A DNA stretch of 64,000 nt. It comes from Saccharopolyspora gregorii. GTDB taxonomy: Bacteria > Actinomycetota > Actinomycetes > Mycobacteriales > Pseudonocardiaceae. Position numbers and translations under genes: made by a program. The stretch spans positions 2,542,001-2,606,000 of the forward strand of contig NZ_CP059556.1 in the NCBI RefSeq assembly GCF_024734405.1, given 5' to 3'. Below the pieces are notes generated by a model, which did no database searches, was not told the DNA's origin, and worked only from the letters and a program-made list of their open reading frames with translations. The stretch's first letter is position 1. Each line of letters starts with the position of its first letter. This document shows positions 11,001 to 18,555 of the stretch, piece after piece.

Positions 11001-14000
11001 CCGCGCTCGCCGAACGGCTGCCCGCGCACCTGCGGCCCGACCTGCTCGTGGTGCTGCCCGCGTTCCCGCTCACCACCAACGGCAAGCTGGACCGCGCCGC
11101 GGTCGCCACCGCCGTCACCGAGCAGGACACCGCGGTACCGGAGCGGATCAGCCCGCCGCGCGGCGCCGTGGAGCCGGCCGTGGCCGCGGCCTGGCGCGAC
11201 GTGCTCGACGTCGCGGAGGTCGGCCGCGAGCAGGACTTCTTCGCGCTGGGCGGGGATTCGCTGCTGGCGACCAGGGTGGTGGCGCGGCTGCGCGCCGACG
11301 GGTTCGCCGGTGCCGGGCTCGGGGCGCTGTTCGAGAGCCCGGTGCTGGCCGATTTCGCCGCGGTGGTGGGGGAATCCGCTGCTGATGTGCCGGGTTCCGC
11401 CGCCGCGTCGAGCGGATCCGTCGCGCCCGCCGTGCGCACCGACCCCGCGGCCCGCTTCGAACCGTTCCCGCCCACCGACGTGCAGCTGGCGTACTGGCTG
11501 GGCCGCGCGGACGGCTTCACCCTCGGCGGCGTCGGCTGCCACTTCTACCGCGAGTACGACGTCCCCGACCTGGACGTCGCGCGGCTGGAGGAGGCCGCGA
11601 ACCGGCTCATCGCCCGGCACGAGATGCTGCGCGCCGTCTTCGACGAGCGCGGCGAGCAGCGGGTGCTGCCGTCGGTCGGCCGGTTCCGGATCGCGGTCAC
11701 CGACGCCGGGGACGATCCGGAGCGGGCGTTCGCCGAACTCCGCGACACCTGGTCGCACCACGTCTTCGACTCCGCGCACTGGCCGCTGTTCGGCATCGCC
11801 GCCTGCCGCGCCGGGGACCGCACCCGGCTGGCGATCGGGATGGACAACCTGGTGCTGGACGCGTTGAGCATCCTGCACTTCTACGCGGAGCTCGCCGCGC
11901 TGTACGCGGACCTCGACGCGGCGCTGCCGCCGGTCGGCCTGTCGTTCCGGGACTACGTGCTCGGCGCCGAACCGGATGCGGCCGAGCTCACCGCGGCCCG
12001 CGAGCACTGGGCGCGCGCCGTCCCGGAGCTGCCGCCCGCACCGGAGCTCCCGCTGGCGGTGGACCCGGCGCGGGTCGTGCGGCCCCGGTTCACCCGGCGC
12101 GCGGCGACGATCGACGCCGCGGACTGGGCGGTGCTCGCCGCGCGCTCCGCCGAGCACGGGGTCACCCCGTCGGCGGTGCTGCTCACCGCGTTCGCCGAAG
12201 TGCTCGGGCAGTGGAGCGCCCGGCCCGACCTGACGCTGAACCTCACCCTGTTCGACCGCCGCGAAGTGCACCCCGACGTGCAGCGGGTGTTCGGCGACTT
12301 CACCTCGCTGCTGCTGGTCGCCTGCCGGCCGGAGGCCGCGGACAGCTGGCTGGACCGCACCCGGCGGGTGCAGGGCGAGCTGTGGCAGGCGCTGGACCAC
12401 CGCAGCGTGTCGGCGGTGCAGGTGCTGCGCGAACTCGCGAAGCGCACCGGCGCCGCCGAGGTCACGATGCCGGTGGTGTTCACCAGCGCGCTCGGTGTGT
12501 CGGCGGGCACCGAACCCGGCGATCCGTTCGGCCGGCAGGTCTGGGGCATCACCCAGACCCCGCAGGTGTGGCTGGACCACCAGGTGGTCGAGCGCAGCAC
12601 CCCCGGCGGCACCTGCGTGGACCTGAACTGGGACGCGGTGGAGGAGCTGTTCCCGGCGGACGTCCTGGACGAGATGTTCGCCGCTTACCTGCGGCTGCTC
12701 GCGCACCTGGTGCGGCGGCCGTGGCGGGAGCGGGTCCCGGAACTGCTGCCCGCGGCGCAGCGCGCCGCGCGGGAACGGGTCAACGACACCGCGGCGCCGG
12801 AGCGGGAGCCGCTGCTGCACGCGCCGTTCTTCCGCCGCGCCACCGAGGATCCGGCCGCGGTGGCCGTGCTCGGCGACGAGGGCGAGCTGGCCAGGGGCGC
12901 GTTGGCGGAGCGCGCGCTGCGGATCGCCGCGCTGCTGCGCGACCGCGGCGTCCAACCCGGTGCGGCGGTGGCGATCTCGCTGCCCAAGAGCGTCGATCAG
13001 ATCGCCGCGGCGCTGGGCGTGCTCGCCGCGGGCGCGCACTACGTGCCGATCGGCGTGGACCAGCCCGCGGTGCGCCGCGACCGCATCCTCGGTTCCGCGG
13101 GCGTGGCGCTCGCGATCGTCGAGGACGGGGTGGACCTCCCGGTGCCCACCGCCACCGTCGCCGAAGCCGCGGCCCGCCCGGTCGCGGAACCGGTGGCGGT
13201 GGACCCGGAATCGCTCGCGTACGTCATCTTCACCTCCGGATCCACCGGGGAACCGAAGGGCGTGGAGATCACCCACCGGGCGGCGGCGAACACCGTCGAG
13301 GACGTGGTGCGGCGCTTCGGGATCGGTTCGCGGGACCGGGTGCTGGCGGTGTCGGCGCTGGAGTTCGACCTGTCGGTGTTCGACCTGTTCGGGCTGCTCG
13401 GCGCCGGGGGAGCGGTGGTGTCGATCGCCGAGGACGAGCGCCGCGCGCCCCGGCGGTGGGCGGAATCGGCGGCTCGGCACGGGGTGACGGTGTGGAACTC
13501 GGTGCCGATGCTGCTGGACGTGCTGCTCGACGCGGTCGACGGCGGTGCTCCGGCGCCCGCCGCGCTGCGGCTCGCGCTGCTGTCCGGGGACTGGGTGGGG
13601 CTCGACCTGCCGGACCGGCTGCGCGCCGCGGTGCCGGGCGCGGACCTGGTCGCGCTCGGCGGTGCCACCGAGGCCGCCATCTGGTCGAACGCCTTCGAAG
13701 TGTCCGGAGTGGACCCGGAGTGGCGGTCGATCCCGTACGGTTTCCCGTTGCGCAACCAGCGGTTCCGCGTCGTCGACGAGCTCGGCCGGGACCGGCCGGA
13801 GTGGGTGCCGGGCGAGCTGTGGATCGGCGGCACCGGGGTCGCGCGCGGCTACCGGGGCTCCCCGGAGCTCACCGCCGCGAAGTTCCTCGACGACGGCGAG
13901 CACCGCTGGTACCGCACCGGCGACCTCGGCCGCTACCGGCCCGGCGGGCTGCTGGAGTTCCTGGGGCGCCGCGACGACCAGGTGAAGGTGCGCGGCCACC

Positions 14001-14548
14001 GGGTGGAGCTCGGCGAGGTCGAATCCGTGGTGGCCGAGCACCCGGCCGCCTCTCGAGCGCTGGCGGCGACGGCGGGCGGCGGCTCCTCGCGGCGCGTCGT
14101 CGTGGGGGTGCTGCCCGGCGAGGTGGTACCGGACCCGGCCGAGATCCGGGCCTGGTGCGCGGACCGGCTGCCGGTGCACATGCTGCCGGACCAGGTGCTG
14201 CTGCTCGACGAGGTCCCGACGACCGCGAACGGCAAGCTCGACCGGGCCCGGATCGCCGAGCTGGCGGCGGCCGACGACGGCGTCGCCGAGCCCCCGGCGG
14301 GCCCGGTGGAGCAGGCGGTGGCCGCGGCGTGGAGCGAACTGCTGCGCACCCCGGTGACCAGCAGGGACGCCAACTTCTTCGGTCTCGGCGGGGACAGCGT
14401 GCAGGCGATCCGGTTCATCGAGCTGGCCCGCCGCGAGCTGGACGTGGAGCTGGAGCTGGCGCAGCTGTTCATCACCCCCACCGTCCGATCGCTCGCCGAG
14501 CACGTGGCGGAACTCGGCACCGAGGAGGTCGTGGAAGGAGCCATCTGA
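8054..14548 (+). CDS. NRPS, ArCP-Cy-A-T-Cy-A-T
   Basis: A 2164-residue synthetase. In order: aryl carrier protein (LGLDS, pantetheine Ser40); heterocyclization domain 1 (FPLALMQHAYWVGR near 104, D235-x4-D240); adenylation domain 1 (YTSGSTGEPKG near 683, NGK lysine); carrier (LGGDS, Ser1069); heterocyclization domain 2 (QLAYWLGR, D1264-x4-D1269); adenylation domain 2 (FTSGSTGEPKG near 1725); carrier (LGGDS, Ser2115). Both condensation-type domains have DxxxxDxxS instead of HHxxxDG, so they should cyclise Cys/Ser/Thr side chains to azolines. My pocket readings are DLFNLGLIHK for A1 and DLFNLSLIWK for A2; A2 fits cysteine, A1 is atypical. There is no thioesterase or reductase, so chain release needs another protein. 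An AAAGGGG site precedes GTG 8054; GTG 8033 is an alternative start. Confidence 0.95.
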   Translation: MPAHDPTDLAAFRAEVAELLDLPADGISDAENLIALGLDSIAMMQLAAGLRRRGRAVSFGDLAAEPTLAAWGALLGGGAAASEVDSTEAGAAPVESDVDEGTPFPLALMQHAYWVGRRPGQRLGGVAAHFYDEFDGRGVDPHRLEDAVRAVLRRHGMLRVRILDDGTQRILPASPWPGLTTHDLRGLSTSDAEAELELIRAELSHRRLDITAGEVFDVRLSLLPGGRTRVHVNLDMIAADALSLRVLLADLARHYLGEDEPEPLAYGYPRYLADRAARRSAADAAADREHWRTRLPELPGQPELPAAGDSADDATVVVRRHRLLGPDEVARWETAARGHGLTPAMALAAVFAETLTAWSAQPRFLLNLPLFDREPLHPDVAGLVGDFTSSVLLEWDGAAPGTFAERAGRVQERFHADAAHAGHSGVEVLRDLSRARGEQQLAPVVYTSALGLGPLFPDAVRRAFGEASWIISQGPQVWLDAQVTELDGGLLVNWDAREHAFAPGVLDAMFTAYSDLLDRLLADDAAWTAPPPRLAPDAQLTARAPGGDAPEPRCLHTGFFRHAHEDPGAIALRWGRGGELSYGDLAGRALTLAGALRARGAGPGELVAISLPKGPEQVVAALGVLATGAAYLPLPVDHPPARRERVLASAGARIVVDADFPVHGAAPLPAPAATTPRDLAYVLYTSGSTGEPKGVEITHAAAMNTIGDLVERFGLDERDRTLAVSRFEFDLSVFDVFAPLSVGGAVVCVEQDAQRDATSWLDSVHRHGVTVLNCVPTLLDMLLTACDERPLPLRAVLLGGDRVGTDLPGRLAARAPGCRFAGLGGTTETAIHSTVQEVVGDAVPASWSCVPYGEPLRGVSCRVVDALGRDCPDQVPGELWIGGAGVARGYRNDPERTADRFVEHAGVRWYRTGDRARYLPDGGIEFLGRADHQVKIRGHRVELGEVEAALAAAEGVTGAVAVLTGGRLGAAVTGAADPERVRAALAERLPAHLRPDLLVVLPAFPLTTNGKLDRAAVATAVTEQDTAVPERISPPRGAVEPAVAAAWRDVLDVAEVGREQDFFALGGDSLLATRVVARLRADGFAGAGLGALFESPVLADFAAVVGESAADVPGSAAASSGSVAPAVRTDPAARFEPFPPTDVQLAYWLGRADGFTLGGVGCHFYREYDVPDLDVARLEEAANRLIARHEMLRAVFDERGEQRVLPSVGRFRIAVTDAGDDPERAFAELRDTWSHHVFDSAHWPLFGIAACRAGDRTRLAIGMDNLVLDALSILHFYAELAALYADLDAALPPVGLSFRDYVLGAEPDAAELTAAREHWARAVPELPPAPELPLAVDPARVVRPRFTRRAATIDAADWAVLAARSAEHGVTPSAVLLTAFAEVLGQWSARPDLTLNLTLFDRREVHPDVQRVFGDFTSLLLVACRPEAADSWLDRTRRVQGELWQALDHRSVSAVQVLRELAKRTGAAEVTMPVVFTSALGVSAGTEPGDPFGRQVWGITQTPQVWLDHQVVERSTPGGTCVDLNWDAVEELFPADVLDEMFAAYLRLLAHLVRRPWRERVPELLPAAQRAARERVNDTAAPEREPLLHAPFFRRATEDPAAVAVLGDEGELARGALAERALRIAALLRDRGVQPGAAVAISLPKSVDQIAAALGVLAAGAHYVPIGVDQPAVRRDRILGSAGVALAIVEDGVDLPVPTATVAEAAARPVAEPVAVDPESLAYVIFTSGSTGEPKGVEITHRAAANTVEDVVRRFGIGSRDRVLAVSALEFDLSVFDLFGLLGAGGAVVSIAEDERRAPRRWAESAARHGVTVWNSVPMLLDVLLDAVDGGAPAPAALRLALLSGDWVGLDLPDRLRAAVPGADLVALGGATEAAIWSNAFEVSGVDPEWRSIPYGFPLRNQRFRVVDELGRDRPEWVPGELWIGGTGVARGYRGSPELTAAKFLDDGEHRWYRTGDLGRYRPGGLLEFLGRRDDQVKVRGHRVELGEVESVVAEHPAASRALAATAGGGSSRRVVVGVLPGEVVPDPAEIRAWCADRLPVHMLPDQVLLLDEVPTTANGKLDRARIAELAAADDGVAEPPAGPVEQAVAAAWSELLRTPVTSRDANFFGLGGDSVQAIRFIELARRELDVELELAQLFITPTVRSLAEHVAELGTEEVVEGAI

Positions 14549-14571
14549 CCGCCGCTGAGTTGCGCAGCACC

Positions 14572-14703
14572 GGGGTGGCGGAAGCTCGGCGGTTTGCTCG
14601 CTGCCGGCTTTCCCGGTGCGGCCGCGATTCCGACTTAGCACGGCGACATCGCCGTCCTCGCGGGGGAACCGCTGAGGACCCGCGGGTGGTCCGGTTGCGC
14701 CGG
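14572..14703 (+). repeat. Dispersed intergenic hairpin repeat, copy 1 (degenerate)
   Basis: This stretch matches the copies at 26109, 37083 and 54968. It opens with GGGGTGGCGGAA.CTC.GC and ends with GTCCTCGCG, GCTGAGGA and CCCGCGGGTGGTCCGGTTGC. The outer hairpin arms (about 14584-14602 and 14660-14678) are still recognisable but carry more mismatches, and the central GTGGCTCCGCCAC loop is lost. It fills the gap between the 3' ends of the NRPS gene (+) and the PLP-enzyme gene (-). Confidence 0.8.
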
Positions 14704-14709
14704 TGGCCG

Positions 14710-15861
14710 TCAGCCGCTGCGGGGCTCGTCGTCCAGCAGCCGGGACATCGCGGCGCTCGCCTTGAGGCCGGAACCCGTCAGCACCGCGACGACGGTGTCG
14801 TCCGGGCCGAGCAGCCCGTCCCGGGCGAAGCGCGCGATGGCCGGTACCACCTGGGCGCTGGTCGGCTCGGCGTACAGGCCGGTCCCGGCGAGTTCGAGGG
14901 TCGCCGGGCGCAGTTCCCGCTCCGGCACGGCGGTGGCCGCTCCGCCGCTGTCCCGGAGCGCGCGCAGCACCTCCCGGTCGCGGACCGGGCGGGCGATGGC
15001 GGTGCCCTCGGCGATCGTGCCCGGCCAGTCGGCGTCCTCGACGTGATCCGCCCCGGCGGCGAAGGCGCGCACCAGCGGGCTGCACCGCTCGGGCTGCGCG
15101 ACCAGCAAGCGCGGCACCCGGTCGATCTGCCCCGCGCGCCGCAGTTCGGCGAACCCCGCGGCGCAACCCAGCACCAGGCTGCCCGAGCCGGCGGGGACGA
15201 CGACCGCGGTGGGCGCGCGGAACCCGAGATCTTCCCAGATCTCGTAGGCGATCAGCTTGATGCCGTCCAAAAACGCGGGATGCCAGTTGTGGCCGGCGTA
15301 GCACCGCCGCGCAGAACGGCGCACCGCCTCGTCCGCGGTGCGCTGCCTGCCGCCGGGGACCAGGTCGACGGTGGCACCGTGGACGCGGCTCTGCAGCACC
15401 TTGTCCGGTGACGTGGAGTCCGGGGCGAGGATCCGCGCGTCGATGCCCGCCGCCGCGCAGTAGGCGGCGACCGAGGAACCGCCGTTCCCGCTGGAGTCCG
15501 CCAGCACCGCGCGCACGCCCTGCGCCCGCACCGTGCTGATCAGGACCGAGACGCCGCGGTCCTTGAAGCTGGCCGTCGGGTTGCTCGCCTCGACCTTCAC
15601 CGCGACGTCCAGCCCCGCGAAGCGCCGCGGCAGCAGCGGAGTCCGCCCCTCGCCGAGGCTGACCGGTGCGAGGTGCGGTTGCGCGAGCGCGGCCGCGTAG
15701 CGCCACTGCGAGCCGACGCCGGTGTCGACCTGCTCCCGCCCGATGCCCGGCAGCGGCGCCACCAGCAGCGGGGACCCGTCGGCACCGCGCCAGCGCGGTT
15801 CGTCGATCCGGTAGCGGCGCCCGGAGCGGTCGACCAGGTGCGGTTCGTCGCCCACCGTCAC
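14710..15861 (-). CDS. Threonine synthase-like PLP enzyme (fold type II)
   Basis: A 383-residue pyridoxal-phosphate enzyme. The N-terminus has the short threonine-synthase-type prelude (DRSGRRYRID...W). The PLP lysine lies in ASNPTASFKDRG (Lys100), SSGNGGSS is the substrate/phosphate region, and a Gly-rich PAGSGSL loop follows. The GTG start overlaps the stop of the upstream regulator gene as GTGA, so the two form one transcript. The neighbours are a YheO/DauR-like regulator and a divergent asparaginase, not homoserine or threonine genes. It may therefore be an amino-acid lyase, ammonia-lyase or racemase-type relative rather than the primary threonine synthase. The exact substrate is not readable. 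Confidence 0.8.
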   Translation of the reverse strand: MTVGDEPHLVDRSGRRYRIDEPRWRGADGSPLLVAPLPGIGREQVDTGVGSQWRYAAALAQPHLAPVSLGEGRTPLLPRRFAGLDVAVKVEASNPTASFKDRGVSVLISTVRAQGVRAVLADSSGNGGSSVAAYCAAAGIDARILAPDSTSPDKVLQSRVHGATVDLVPGGRQRTADEAVRRSARRCYAGHNWHPAFLDGIKLIAYEIWEDLGFRAPTAVVVPAGSGSLVLGCAAGFAELRRAGQIDRVPRLLVAQPERCSPLVRAFAAGADHVEDADWPGTIAEGTAIARPVRDREVLRALRDSGGAATAVPERELRPATLELAGTGLYAEPTSAQVVPAIARFARDGLLGPDDTVVAVLTGSGLKASAAMSRLLDDEPRSG

Positions 15862-16475
15862 CTCGCGTAGTTGTAGACGGTCGCCCGGGACACCCCGAGC
15901 AGGTCGGCGATGGTCCGCGCGGCGTCGTGCGAGGCGAAGTGGCCGTCCGCGCGCAGCCGCCGCACCAGCTCCCGCTTCGCCTCCCTGGGCAGCGCCCGCG
16001 GCGTGGCCGCGCGCTCCGCCGCGGCGCGTTCGACGGTCCGGCGCAGGGCGTCGCGATCCCGCGCGTGCGCCTGCGGTTCCGGGGATTCCCCGGCGTCCGT
16101 GGCGACCAGGTTGGACAGCGCCAGCGCCACCGGCGAGAGCACCGAGACGTCCAGGTCCACCCGCAGCGCGGCGATCCGGCGGCCCGCGGCGTTCTCGATG
16201 CCGATCGAGGTGCTCTTCGCCGGACGCCCGTCGGGGAACCGGCTCGGCCGGTTCTGCAGCACGCCCGGCTGACCGGGGTCGCTGAGCCGCGCGAGTTCCG
16301 CGGCGGGGCCGCCGACCTCGCGCCCGGGCGACCCGTTCTCGACCACCCGGGCCGGGTGCGACGGATCGCGCAGGTCGTGCAGCACGACCTCGCACAGCCC
16401 GGGGAACATCCTGCCCAGCGCGGTGGCGATCCGCCCCGCCTCGCGGAGCAGGTGTTCGTCGGAGTCGTCGCCCAC
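15858..16475 (-). CDS. YheO/DauR-like transcriptional regulator (PAS-like plus HTH)
   Basis: About 205 residues. The N-terminal half (LGRMFPGLCEVVLHDL...SIGIENAAGRRIAALRVDLDVS) is the YheO-like PAS fold. The C-terminal half ends in a helix-turn-helix, AARTIADLLGVSRATVYNYAR, with no further tail. This layout is that of DauR, the regulator of D-arginine catabolism, and of YheO. The GTG at 16475 is chosen because GGAGG sits six bases upstream; the open frame extends further but without a ribosome site. It is co-transcribed with the PLP enzyme and divergent from the asparaginase, so it probably controls both in response to an amino acid. Confidence 0.8.
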   Translation of the reverse strand: MGDDSDEHLLREAGRIATALGRMFPGLCEVVLHDLRDPSHPARVVENGSPGREVGGPAAELARLSDPGQPGVLQNRPSRFPDGRPAKSTSIGIENAAGRRIAALRVDLDVSVLSPVALALSNLVATDAGESPEPQAHARDRDALRRTVERAAAERAATPRALPREAKRELVRRLRADGHFASHDAARTIADLLGVSRATVYNYAR

Positions 16476-16621
16476 GGTCCCCTCCGGTGTCGCCGTGCCG
16501 GAACCCTGGCACGGTTGGACGGCGTTGTCCAGAATTGGACCGCACGTCCACGGCTGGATTACCGTCCGGGACGGCCGCGGCACGAGGACGCGGTCCCACC
16601 GCGGCGAGGAGGACGTCCCGA

Positions 16622-17608
16622 ATGAACGTGCTGTTCCTGTACACCGGCGGCACGATCGGCATGGTCGGCACCCCGCGCGGCCTCGAACCGGGCGGCGACG
16701 TCGAAGCGGAGATCGCGTCGCTGCTGCGGGACCGGCCGGACCTCACCACCGGGTTCGCCCGCTTCGAGCACCTGATCGACTCGTCCGACGCCACCCCGGA
16801 AGACTGGCAGCGGATCGTCGACCGGCTCCGCGCGCACCGCGACGAGCACGACGCGTTCGTGGTGCTGCACGGCACCGACACCCTCGCGCACTCCGCGGCC
16901 GCCGCCTCCTACGCGCTGGCCGGGTTCGGGAAACCCGTCGTGTTCACCGGGGCCCAGGTGCCCTTCGGCATGCCGGGTTCGGACGCGCCGGACAACGTGC
17001 GCGGCGCGGTGGAAGCGGTGGCCGACGCCGCGATCGGGCGCGCGGTGTTCTTCGACGGCGAGCTCATCGCGGGCACCCGCGCGACGAAGAGCTCCGCGCT
17101 GGACCGGCACGGCTTCACCAGCCCGCACCCGGCGCCCGCGGCCGAACGCCCGGCGCCCGACCTCGGCGTCCCGCTCGCCCCCTACCGGCGCCACGACATC
17201 GCCGTGGTCACCGCGGTGCCCGGCATGACCGCCGAGCGGTTCCGGCACCTGACCAGCCCCGCGCCGGACGCGGTGCTCCTCCGCGGGTACGGGCTGGGAG
17301 TGGGCCCGAGCGGCGAGCCGGGCTTCACGCGGGTGATCGAGGACCTGAACTCCGGTGGCACGCCCGTGGTCGTGCTCAGCCAGTCGCAGCGGTCCCGGAT
17401 CGACCTGGAGCGGTACGCGGCCGGGCGCGCCCTGCTCGACGCCGGGGCGATCGGCGCGGCCGACATGACCTTCGAAGCCGCCTACACCAAGCTCTGCTTC
17501 CTGCTCAGCCAGGACCTCCCCGCGGCCGACCTCCCCACCTGGCTCCACACCGACCTGGCCGGAGAACTCACGCTCCGGGCGGAGCCGGTGGCCACCGCGC
17601 TCGGGTGA
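16622..17608 (+). CDS. L-asparaginase (type I-like)
   Basis: 328 residues, the usual length of cytoplasmic asparaginases. It hydrolyses asparagine to aspartate and ammonia. The catalytic threonine motif YTGGTIGM is at the N-terminus; the second triad segment VVLHGTDTLAHS and the lysine region ATKSSAL follow. There is no signal peptide. The ATG is preceded by GAGGAGG at about ten bases. It is divergent from the YheO/DauR-like regulator, with 146 bases between the starts, which suggests control by that protein. Related D-amino-acid amidases cannot be ruled out by eye. Confidence 0.9.
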   Translation: MNVLFLYTGGTIGMVGTPRGLEPGGDVEAEIASLLRDRPDLTTGFARFEHLIDSSDATPEDWQRIVDRLRAHRDEHDAFVVLHGTDTLAHSAAAASYALAGFGKPVVFTGAQVPFGMPGSDAPDNVRGAVEAVADAAIGRAVFFDGELIAGTRATKSSALDRHGFTSPHPAPAAERPAPDLGVPLAPYRRHDIAVVTAVPGMTAERFRHLTSPAPDAVLLRGYGLGVGPSGEPGFTRVIEDLNSGGTPVVVLSQSQRSRIDLERYAAGRALLDAGAIGAADMTFEAAYTKLCFLLSQDLPAADLPTWLHTDLAGELTLRAEPVATALG

Positions 17609-17644
17609 GGAAACTCTTCGGGGACGCGGCGGAGGAGCGAGGTC

Positions 17645-17686
17645 GAGCCGGGCCGGCGCGCGGGTTCCGCGCTTCGCGCCGGGCTC
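17645..17686 (+). terminator. Probable terminator after the asparaginase gene
   Basis: Imperfect inverted repeat: GAGCC plus CGGCGCG on the left (with a four-base bulge) pairs with CGCGCCGGGCTC at 17675-17686. It lies just downstream of the asparaginase stop. There is no T-run, as is common in high-GC actinomycetes. Confidence 0.4.
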
Positions 17687-17719
17687 ACCTGTCGGGGCCA
17701 GCGCCTTGCTCCGTTCGGG

Positions 17720-17731
17720 CGTTGATCAACG
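17720..17731. promoter_or_regulatory. Perfect palindrome CGTTGATCAACG upstream of the Crp-like gene
   Basis: A perfect 12-base palindrome, 44 bases before the chosen GTG start at 17775. The surrounding bases are less GC-rich than their neighbours. It is a good candidate operator, possibly autoregulatory. If the TTG at 17706 were the true start it would be coding, which is one reason to prefer the GTG. Confidence 0.4.
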
Positions 17732-17774
17732 AAACCGATCGCGTTCTCCCCGCACGGCCGGTACGGACTCTGCT

Positions 17775-18455
17775 GTGCACCACGATGCGAATCATCTTCC
17801 GGCGGGTTTCCGCGCGTTGCTGGGCGATCGGCGCTGGGCGGCCCTGGTCGGTTCCGGGGTACGGCGCAACCACCGCGCCGGGGAGTACCTGCTGCGCCAG
17901 AACGATCGGGGCGGGCACCTCTTCGCCTTGATCAGCGGGCGGGTCAAGGTCCTGGCGGGACTGGACGGCTCCCAGGTGTTGCTGTCGCTCCGCGGTGCCG
18001 GAGATCTGGTCGGGGAGATGGCGGCACGGGGGAATTCCCGCCGGATGGCTTCGGTGCAGGCCCTGGACGCGTGCACCTCGTGCGTGCTGAAGCGCGCCGA
18101 GTTCGACCGGTTCCTCCACGACCACGGGGCGCACGGCCTGCTCAGCGACTACCTGGTGGGAAAGCTGTCGGAAACGGTGCCCTACCAGGTCCAGCAGTTC
18201 CACTTCGGACCGTTGCAGCGAGTGGCCCGGTTGTGCTTCGAAGTCCATTCCCTGGCCGACGCGCGACAGCCGGACCGCGCGCGGATCCCCTTCTCGCAAG
18301 AAGCTCTCGCCCAGGCGTTGGGCATGGCGCGCAGCACCGTCGCCGAGCAGATCGCGGTGCTGCGTTCGTCCGGGGCGCTGGGGCCGGGACCGCGCCTCGT
18401 GGTCGACGACGAGCGCGCGCTGGCCGCGCAGGCGGGCGCAGTGCCGCCGTCCTAG
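17775..18455 (+). CDS. Crp/Fnr-family transcriptional regulator
   Basis: 226 residues from the GTG at 17775. Residues 12-130 form a cyclic-nucleotide-binding-type beta barrel (RAGEYLLRQND, FALISGRVKV, GDLVGEMAARGNSRRMAS). The phosphate-binding cassette is partly kept: GE at 80-81 and Arg90, but Met91 stands where cAMP binders have Ser/Thr. The C-terminal winged helix has IPFSQEALAQALGMARSTVAEQIAVLR as recognition region. There is no Fnr-type cysteine cluster. The open frame extends up to a TTG at 17706, but no ribosome site favours it. It precedes the cyclase-like gene in the same direction by 100 bases. That makes it a plausible reader of the cyclase product, whose identity is unknown. Confidence 0.88.
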   Translation: MHHDANHLPAGFRALLGDRRWAALVGSGVRRNHRAGEYLLRQNDRGGHLFALISGRVKVLAGLDGSQVLLSLRGAGDLVGEMAARGNSRRMASVQALDACTSCVLKRAEFDRFLHDHGAHGLLSDYLVGKLSETVPYQVQQFHFGPLQRVARLCFEVHSLADARQPDRARIPFSQEALAQALGMARSTVAEQIAVLRSSGALGPGPRLVVDDERALAAQAGAVPPS

Positions 18456-18469
18456 TGGCGCACCTCACC

Positions 18470-18499
18470 GGTGGACTGTCCGCTGGCGGACAGTCCACC
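18470..18499 (+). promoter_or_regulatory. Perfect 13-bp stem hairpin between the Crp-like and cyclase-like genes
   Basis: GGTGGACTGTCCG at 18470-18482 and CGGACAGTCCACC at 18487-18499 are exact complements around a CTGG loop. It sits 15 bases after the Crp-like stop and 56 bases before the cyclase-like GTG. There is no T-run. It could be an attenuator, a partial terminator that lowers expression of the downstream genes, or a regulator-binding palindrome. Confidence 0.6.
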
Positions 18500-18555
18500 G
18501 CCACCGCGCGTCCGATCCTTGCGGTGATCGCACGAACGCAGTGAAGGGGCAACAC

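Noticed and set aside
14549-14709. Insertion-sequence remnant after the NRPS gene
   Set aside because: No transposase fragment or target duplication; the stretch is explained as a copy of the dispersed hairpin repeat.
7811-15706. A 2631-codon open frame on the minus strand across the NRPS gene
   Set aside because: It is a GC-bias shadow of the NRPS gene: the plus frame has full NRPS motifs, while the minus translation is Gly/Arg/Val/Gln-rich with no domains.
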